From the NCBI GenBank assembly GCA_900073065.1, contig FJOG01000002.1, positions 3,056,460 to 3,120,459 of the forward strand: 64,000 bases of DNA. The letters are read 5' to 3'. Positions within the stretch are counted from its first letter, which is position 1. Each line of letters starts with the position of its first letter. Under the pieces are notes generated by a model. It made no database searches. It was given only the letters and a program-made list of their open reading frames with translations, and was not told the origin of the DNA. The position numbers and the translations under genes are program-made. This stretch comes from Phialocephala subalpina (Eukaryota > Ascomycota > Leotiomycetes > Helotiales > Mollisiaceae). Of this stretch, positions 57,536-64,000 are shown in pieces.

Positions 57536-58559
57536 CAGGACGTCCGCATATTACTCTTGGAACGGAGAACTTGTGAAAGTGGCCAGAATCGAAGCGACCG
57601 ACGACTATCGTGCCTAGATGCAGACATTCCTCCCATCGCCGCAGAGATACAACGAGAAGTGAAAATTGATCGAACCCGACCAGACAATATTGTAAGTTCT
57701 TGCGTGTCTCGCAACCAAGCCAGCTAATCTTATCGTTGTCAAGCAACGCATCAGAGGTTCGCGAACTTTTTGTCGAGAATCTAGCAAGGATTCGCAATGC
57801 GACGGAGCTTGCTTTGAATGGAACAGTCTACATCAGCGCAGCCAGCTATCCTTCAGATGTGTTTCCACGAAAGCCTCTGTTCGATGCTATCTACCAGACA
57901 GAGCGCGAAATATTTTACGAACCACCTCTCCATCGAATAATCACCTCACTCAATGCTGCGCGACTCGCATATAGCTTCAACTCGGCTGATGGCCTCGTTG
58001 TTGAATTGAAGTGGAGTTCAATCTCGCAGAGATTTGTCCACATTATATCCTGGTTGTGGAGTTCCACTAGAGGTTTCTCCAGATGTCCCTTCTCGAGGTA
58101 GGAGTTTATGCCTGCGCGGTGGAAGCCAAACTTCGGATAAGAGTTTGGGGGGAATAACCGGAAATCGGCGTTACTGTACGTCCTTCTAATCATAGCGTTC
58201 ATGTAGCTGACAAGCTCAACAGAACATCTACAACTCCGTCCCAGCACGCATGGAAAGATTTCGCAACACTCTCGTCAAGTTCGTGGATGAACAGCTAACT
58301 CGACGACTAAGCTTTTATGGCCCACGCAACGGCCGCGGCTACATTCGAGGCATCGGGGATGTGCTTTGTGCAAGAGGCTATCGTCGAAGCGCTTCCAGAT
58401 TTGCGCGACAAAATGCGATTCGACATTGATCCTCATTGGGTTACGGCCGCAGGAGCTGCCCAAAGAGCAAGCTACGGCATTGATATCATGGAAATTCTTG
58501 GCGAACCTATAAGGATTCCTTACATTCAGCAACAGTTTGGAGCCTTCCGCTACTGGTGA
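57536..58559 (+). pseudogene. Hsp70-like (fungal divergent) gene relic
   Basis: Several plus-strand frames together suggest a decayed gene of the divergent fungal Hsp70-like family. They include AYYSWNGELVKVARIEA near 57548, then after a GTAAGT site ASEVRELFVENLARIRNA and SAASYPSDVFPRKPLFDAIY with LHRIITSLNAARLAYSFNSADGL to about 57995. The end is WVTAAGAAQRASYGIDIMEIL at 58437-58500. The last resembles the C-terminal part of actin-like ATPase domains. Stops and frame changes separate the pieces. The family call is from remembered motifs and could be wrong; no intact nucleotide-binding motif is seen. Confidence 0.4.
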
Positions 58560-59720
58560 GGTGGTTCCTGCACGACAATCTGCCTAGACAATTGTTGAGG
58601 AAAGAACTCGGGTCAAATGTCAGCCACTGGAATTCGAGTGTTCAAGAGGACCATCGTGACAGTCACATGGCTGGTCTCAGATTCCCTCTACTTCTTTCAA
58701 ATACATCTACAGTTCTCATTGCAAACTGACAAGCTGACAAACGAATGGCGCCCTGAACTCCGAGGTGAAACCAGTCACGTGCTCCCATCTCGACTCTCCT
58801 GAATGCCAAGCATGCCAAGCTGGAGTCTCGCTAGACACAACGTCAAGAGTCTCTTGAATTCTTTCCTGCTCTCATTTTGCTACCATGACAAATAGCTGCC
58901 ACGAAGATTATGTGGGCTCCTCCTATATGACCTCTCTGCGGCGTCCCGGCAGAGTTCACAGCCTCCAGCGAAGAGGTCTCGGTCTGAAATGATGAGATCT
59001 CGTGGTCTGGCCTCGAGTGAGCTCCACGCCAGATATGCAACTGTCGAGCCTGTCCAGCTGAGATGTTACCCGATCTGAAGTTCCATGCATGCGTTGGAAA
59101 CACGGGATACAGGGATCACGACGCTGGCGCGCAATTCAAGATTTGGTGCATCAACTTACAAGATTCACAGCTCAGCTCAACAAGCTTCTAAAGCTATAGC
59201 TTCATGCAAATGCCTATCATTGCATCACAATTCGCGAATAGTCTCTTTTCAATTAACCAATTCTCTCCACAACTCTTATCTCAAGCTGACATCGTGGTCC
59301 GAGATATAGCGCATGTGGAAGTGGGCACTGAGTTCAGTCTCCCCATTCGTCCCTCACTTTACCCGAATCAGGGCCCAACCACATCTAACCAAGCTTGAAG
59401 TCTAAGATAAGAAGCAAACTAACGTCACAATGCATCCATTGACGCCACGATCAAGGATTCCAATCAAGACAAGCTCAGCACCCCTGCATGTCACAAAACA
59501 AGCTTTCTGCAGAATTGACCCCACCATGACTTGAGAGAGGGGTTATAAAGAGAGTTCTTGGCTCCCCTCCATTTCTCTTGGCTTTCATCCTCATCTGCTT
59601 CAATTCGAACTATCTCTACTACCAAGTGAGTGTACCTTGCATGCCAAGATATTGGCAGATGTCTTGAGTTGAGGCTGATTTGTGCTGCGTGCAGAAACCA
59701 GCCAATACCAAACAACAGTC
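58560..59720. other. Intergenic with promoter and likely 5' UTR intron of the small gene
   Basis: No gene seen. A CACGTG E-box lies near 58778. GGTTATAAAGAG near 59540 is TATA-like. A probable 5' UTR intron runs from GTGAGTGTACC near 59626 to CGTGCAG near 59694, shortly before the ATG at 59721. Confidence 0.55.
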
Positions 59721-60064
59721 ATGGGTCTCGGAGACGATATCAAGGACTTTGAGCAGGATGCTACGGGACAAGGTGGAAAAGATGGAGACAACAATGCCAA
59801 CAACGCGTACGCTTGTCTTGTCCTGCTCTGCAAGCTTATCTGACTCGAAGCAGCAACGGCAGCAACGACAAGACCGAAGATACCATGGTCGATTCCGGTA
59901 TGCACTCCACACTTCACACGTCATTTTGTTATCTGAATTTACAACGTTCATCTGCTAACTTCTCCGTCACAGCTCTCGATCAATTCGCTTCCAAGGAAGG
60001 CATGCCTGCTGGACTCGACCCCGAGGTGAACAACGTCGTCAACGACGAGATCAACAAGTTTTAG
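59721..60064 (+). CDS. Small 73-residue protein, three exons, function unknown
   Basis: Exons 59721-59806, 59854-59897 and 59973-60064 sum to 222 bp with phases matching. The product starts MGLGDDIKDFEQDATGQGG, has a Gly/Asn/Asp-rich middle, and ends ALDQFASKEGMPAGLDPEVN with a final DEINKF. It is acidic and has no signal peptide or membrane span. The C-terminal helix-like segment looks conserved-type, but I do not recognise a family. Consistent splice sites in all three exons (including a 44-bp exon), a TATA-like box and a likely 5' UTR intron support a real, well-expressed gene despite its size. Confidence 0.75.
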
Positions 60065-60645
60065 ATGGTGGACTTTATGGTCTAAGGCTTCGATATGTTC
60101 ATGTCTTGTTTTATTATGGAGATAGAGCAGCTTTCTATAATGATACAATGAATTGTAACACTCCTTCGTGTGCAGCTCTACCGCCGCGACAGTGTGAAGC
60201 CGATGCCATGTGAAGGATATTATTCTTGGACCCGGTTAGCTTTGCAATGTCGGAACTGGCCTGAGTCTGGCTCTTCTCTAAGTGTCTGATTTTCTGTTTA
60301 ATATTTACTGGTACTGGAGCTTGTGTAGATCCCGAAGTTGGGCTAATGCGGACTAGAATTGTTTGGTGGCTGACTATTTCTTTGGTTTTAGTCTCATGTA
60401 GAAACTCTATTTCTTTTCTACTCAACTCTCTATATATACAATCAACCAAATCGACCTCGATAATAATCTTCTCATACTCTTGATGCATTCGTAAGTTGGT
60501 CTAATTTTGGTATAGTCTATGACGAACCCAAACCACCCAAGACACTAAAATATACACTAAATTAACCCTAAATCTACCTTCAACTCCAACTCCAAGTCCT
60601 GCCCACATTCAAACCAAACATACAAGATGTACAATCTACCCTCTT
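60065..60645. other. Convergent intergenic region
   Basis: About 580 bp between the 3' ends of the small gene and GT90 gene. A minus frame of 117 codons at 60135-60488 has no family motif and is not called. Confidence 0.5.
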
Positions 60646-62472
60646 CTATCGCAAATCCTCAACAAAAGCCAACCGTTCTCGATTATCATCAGTCACCCTC
60701 GCGTACTCCAACAACAGCCTCCAAACATACAGCATCATATCTTCCCTCCTATATACCGCCTCAGCCCACCGCCGCCCCTCCTCCGCAATCCACTCAGCTT
60801 CCTCGTCGTGTCCATCCAAGAAATAATCCATGATACCATAAATATCCATATACGAGCTATCGAATGGGACGAAATGGATCCACGGAAATATCCTGTCGTC
60901 ATGCCACTCAGTATATATCGTCGCCTTCAACGGCATGCTCGTGGACCGGAGAAAGCCTCTCCAACGACCACTGAACGAATTGCCATCCACGTCTGGCAGG
61001 TACTTGTAACTATATTGTTTTTTCATTGGCATCTTCTTCTGCACCTCCATGAATGGATCTGTGTACTCGCATGTTTTCTGGTATCCTTTGCCGGAAGGTA
61101 CGCGAGGGAAGCATTCGAGGATGTTGAAGCCAACGTCCGAGAAAGTGTTTAACCACTCGCCGAGCTTTCCCTTCTGCCTGTCAAGAATCGAGTACATTTC
61201 AGGTGGAAGCATCTTGAAACTGGGGCCTCGAGATTCGTCCCCGGCCTCCACGGCTTTGACCGTTGTCCCATTCATCATCTGCACAAAGCGGTGTCTGTGG
61301 AAGTGCCACCAATTGTCTGCCTTGTTTCGTCCCCCAGATGCAGCACCGCGCCAGATCAAGGCGTTCTTTTTCGAAGCCCAGCTGCTACCATGCGAATTAC
61401 CTCCGCTGTAGAATTCGTCGCTCGTCAGGTACATTGCACCTGGTATCAGAATCTCGTTGTTTTGCGGCAGTTTTGATCCTCCAAACATTGGCAGCAGATC
61501 GTGTAACGTCGACATGCTTACGCTTTCGATGAATGTGCCGTGCATTCCCCGAAGATGCGGCTGCAAACACGCGTCTTGCGACGCCGTGAAGTTCTGCACA
61601 AAGCCTTTGTACATATATGGCATATGCCCTTCCGGGTATTCAATCGGTCCATTGAACGAGTCAAGCGACGTGATGTCTCGAGCGGGACTATCGGGTGGAC
61701 AAGCTGCCCGAAGATGATCCCAATATTTGTTCGACGAGCTCTGTATCCATTTCGGCTCGAACGTCTTCTTCCAATTATCCACGCCTGCCAGTCCACTGTA
61801 TTCCGAGATCGCGACGTCTGGGTCTATCAACTTGCGCATCGTCCTTTCCTTCGCCACGTATCCATTAATCTTCTCCCATGGCACAAGTAATCGCGTCTCG
61901 TCCATCACGTTGACAACCATATCGAGATCCGGTAGATGGGGCATCATCTCCTTCACCAACGCCGTCCACAGCTGGATCCATGGCGGCCTCTTGTCATCGT
62001 CCGTCTCGAAACTGACTTTCCCCTTGCGCACACGTATAACTTGTGGTTGAGCATGAGCCTGTACTCGCAGATCTTGGGCATCTATCGCCCAGAAGGGAGA
62101 GATGTCGTGATCGATGCGATCGAAAAACTCCTCGATAACAATCGCATTCTTCTTCTTGGCGGCCTTGAACCACTGATCGAATCCCGGCGGCGGGTGTCGA
62201 CCGCGACGTTCACGATAGCGCTGTGCTGCTTGCTCAAGATTCGTCGAGTGCTTCCCAAGCAATTGCTTAAAGCTCAATCGCGCTTCTTTGATCAAGTGGT
62301 CAATGGGATGGTTGCGCTCCTTGGTAGTGGCATGGTCGAATTTGCTGGGGCTCAAAGTTATATCATTAGGGGCGATCGTGCCTTGGCGATAAAGAAGCAT
62401 AAAATAGATTAGGAGAAAAGTGAGCGCGGTGATGAAGACATATCTCTGCCATCCACGATACATGGGCAGCAT
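60646..62472 (-). CDS. Glycosyltransferase family 90 (CAP10-like), type II membrane protein
   Basis: A single exon; 608 residues from the ATG at 62472 (MLPMYRGWQRY). Family members transfer xylose or glucose in the Golgi or ER; fungal CAP10-type proteins act in capsule, cell-wall or glycolipid glycan synthesis. A short cytosolic N-terminus and one membrane span (VFITALTFLLIYFMLLY) fit a type II enzyme. The lumenal part has PPGFDQWFKAAKKKNAIVIEEF, SPFWAIDA, then the core ASKKNALIWRGAASGGR and a C-terminal block (FLRSTSMPLKATIYTEWHDD, WIHFVPFDSSYMDIY) typical of GT90. Intact, of normal length. Confidence 0.93.
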   Translation of the reverse strand: MLPMYRGWQRYVFITALTFLLIYFMLLYRQGTIAPNDITLSPSKFDHATTKERNHPIDHLIKEARLSFKQLLGKHSTNLEQAAQRYRERRGRHPPPGFDQWFKAAKKKNAIVIEEFFDRIDHDISPFWAIDAQDLRVQAHAQPQVIRVRKGKVSFETDDDKRPPWIQLWTALVKEMMPHLPDLDMVVNVMDETRLLVPWEKINGYVAKERTMRKLIDPDVAISEYSGLAGVDNWKKTFEPKWIQSSSNKYWDHLRAACPPDSPARDITSLDSFNGPIEYPEGHMPYMYKGFVQNFTASQDACLQPHLRGMHGTFIESVSMSTLHDLLPMFGGSKLPQNNEILIPGAMYLTSDEFYSGGNSHGSSWASKKNALIWRGAASGGRNKADNWWHFHRHRFVQMMNGTTVKAVEAGDESRGPSFKMLPPEMYSILDRQKGKLGEWLNTFSDVGFNILECFPRVPSGKGYQKTCEYTDPFMEVQKKMPMKKQYSYKYLPDVDGNSFSGRWRGFLRSTSMPLKATIYTEWHDDRIFPWIHFVPFDSSYMDIYGIMDYFLDGHDEEAEWIAEEGRRWAEAVYRREDMMLYVWRLLLEYARVTDDNRERLAFVEDLR

Positions 62473-63374
62473 TGCGGCACAGGATGCGGGCGGGAATGGC
62501 ACGACCGCGTGTCATCTGAAAAGATGAGATTTTGGAGAACACGATCTCACGGCAAATTTGTTACACGTGTGGCGGCTGAAGATGCCAGCCAGAACACGGC
62601 GCAGCATTTGCCGCCCCCGATTTGACGCAGATAATTACCGCCACGGTGGCATGAAGGGCGAATCATTTACCAAGCATTTGTTACGTAAGCTTATATCCTT
62701 GCTTTTGTGGTCGCTTGGCGTTGTTAATCAGTACAAGTAATACAAGGGTAAGGTTACCGGAGAGTTAATCCGGTAGACTCAGGGTTCGAACAGTACGAGT
62801 TCGTACAGTTTTTCGGCCGATGAATGAAAGTCTGCAAATGGCCTGGGTCAAGACGACGTAACCGTTTGCAAGGAGTAGAAAAAGCTGTCGGCTGCTGCTG
62901 TGAGGTGAGCTCACAACAAGCTGATCTCTATAATAGTAGCCGATAGCTTACTTATTATTGGGCACGTAACTTCCCTCATTGGTGAGCTTATTGCATCAAG
63001 TGATGGCTCCTCTAATAGCGTTCAGACTTGAGAAATAGCTGCAGAAATCGCAATGAAAAAGCAAGCAAGAGAGGTCGAAAAGGGAGAGATTGCGGGGTAG
63101 ATGAGGGGCAGAATTGTCACGTGTTACTCCTTTTTCTTCTTGTTCTTGATATGTTGTGCAGTCGAAGTGTGTTTGCTATGAACATAACGCTGAAACGATC
63201 ATTTGGAACGAAGCGGAGTATCATCAAAGCATCCTTCTCATAAGTCCTAGAACTTCTACCTAACGAATGTCCATCACACCAAGATTCAACTTTTCAACAA
63301 GCACCAAGGAAATGCGGCATGCCTTCCAAGCTCCTTTCCTTCCACCATGACTCTACTCTCGTGTCTCCACAACC
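62473..63374. other. Intergenic, no gene seen
   Basis: About 900 bp. CACGTG motifs lie near 62564 and 63118. A GGGTTCGAACAG string at 62781 looks like a tRNA T-loop, but no stems pair around it. Confidence 0.5.
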
Positions 63375-64000
63375 TCAAGAGCTCACCTTATCAGCTGCAC
63401 CACAAGAGTGTTGCCCTGATCCTTCGGCATGTTGACAGAAGTCTCTATCGCCAGCATCCATGTACCCAAAATCCATCTGCTTGAACCCATCCATGCGCCA
63501 GGTCCCAGCAATATACATTCCGCAAGCGCTGGTGACATGCTCAGCGCCAGTCTTTGCGGCGCCACCAAATACTTGGGCAGAATATCCGTCTTTGTTGCAC
63601 ACTACAGTGAGTCAGTATCGTGATTCTCAAAAGAACAAAAGTTTTGGGTAAAAGAAGTTCAAGGGACACTTACCGAAAGCAACAGTGGACCCCTTCACAG
63701 AATAATAAGCCGAATTACCCCCAACATTCGGTCCACCACTAAGCTGATTCTGCAAATCACCATTGGCATGATCTGTAGAACCATGGTCCATTCCATGGGA
63801 GCATCCGCACCAGGTGTTGGCGCGCTTGGCGAATTTGGCGGAATTGACCAATGAAGAGCGTTCTGCGAGGGAGGTGGCGGCGATTAGAGAGTTGTCGGGG
63901 ATCAGCTCGTGGACTTCGACGCCTGAGGCGTCGTAGTAGGCGTGGTAGAAGCCGTCTGTTGTGCCGGCGGGGAGAGTGAAGGAGGTGGCGAGGGTGGTGA
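63375..64000 (-). CDS. Secreted Cys-rich protein with Lys-Arg processing site (cut by window edge)
   Basis: The 5' end lies beyond the window. Visible exons are 64000-63674 and 63601-63375, joined at TTCG|GTAAGT and TGTAG|TGTGC with matching phase. The upstream part (TLPAGTTDGFYHAYYDASG, ERSSLVNSAKFAKRA) looks like a propeptide ending in Lys-Arg. After it come Cys residues in TWCGCSHGMDHG, VCNKDGY, TSACGMY, DFCQHAEGSGQHSCG. This layout suits a Kex2-processed secreted protein or effector. No family recognised. The final codons contain GTGAGC (AAG|GTGAGC), so another intron and exon may follow instead of the stop at 63375. Confidence 0.7.

Noticed and set aside
60135..60488. Minus-strand frame of 117 codons downstream of the small gene
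   Set aside because: Lies in the convergent 3' region, no family match; probably untranslated sequence of the small gene.
62770..62800. GGGTTCGAACAG string like a tRNA T-loop
   Set aside because: Flanking bases do not pair into T, anticodon or acceptor stems.

Overview
The window is nuclear DNA of a filamentous ascomycete (Pezizomycotina). Genes carry many short introns (about 45-90 bp, GT-AG). The families are typical of that group: two Zn2Cys6 regulators, a Helo-like/STAND N-terminal-domain protein, an OPT transporter, MFS transporters, a ferric reductase, a tyrosinase and a GT90 glycosyltransferase. A Leotiomycete-like source is a guess from gene style only. There is one 705-base assembly gap (5257-5961). 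I found no tRNA, rRNA or CRISPR.

Layout. 0-8 kb: start of a flavin monooxygenase, a broken secreted subtilase split by a hAT-type MITE, and an EBP/EXPERA protein. 8-18 kb: a seven-exon OPT transporter, a Zn2Cys6 regulator, a Tc1/mariner-like inverted-repeat element, and a miniature LTR retroelement inserted at the 3' end of a Helo-like-domain/coiled-coil/WW-like/transmembrane gene. 19-30 kb: a broken SMP-30 lactonase, a MITE, a stalked membrane protein, a purple acid phosphatase, and a ferric reductase with four iron-type GATA sites upstream. 31-43 kb: a broken pyruvate decarboxylase, a tyrosinase, a broken VOC protein, a D-lactate dehydrogenase and a Ser/Arg-rich membrane protein of unknown role. 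43-53 kb: a Zn2Cys6 regulator beside an MFS transporter, then a DAL5-type transporter beside a GcvT/LigM-like demethylase. 53-64 kb: a broken amidoligase, a Thr-nucleophile asparaginase, an Hsp70-like relic, a 73-residue three-exon gene, a GT90 gene and a secreted Cys-rich protein cut by the window edge.

How the parts relate. The plausible functional units are small: regulator plus MFS transporter (43.9-47.4 kb), transporter plus one-carbon demethylase (49.1-52.4 kb), and the ferric reductase with its GATA-rich promoter. The most notable feature is damage and transposition. Six loci carry several inactivating changes each, while 19 neighbouring genes (two of them cut by the window edges) keep exact frame across all their introns, so sequencing error alone is an unlikely cause. 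The best single observation is the retroelement at 14798-15561. It has 102-bp LTRs with TATC...GATA ends, a half-tRNA-iMet primer site and a polypurine tract. It appears to have replaced the last residues and stop of the host gene with an LTR-encoded tail.
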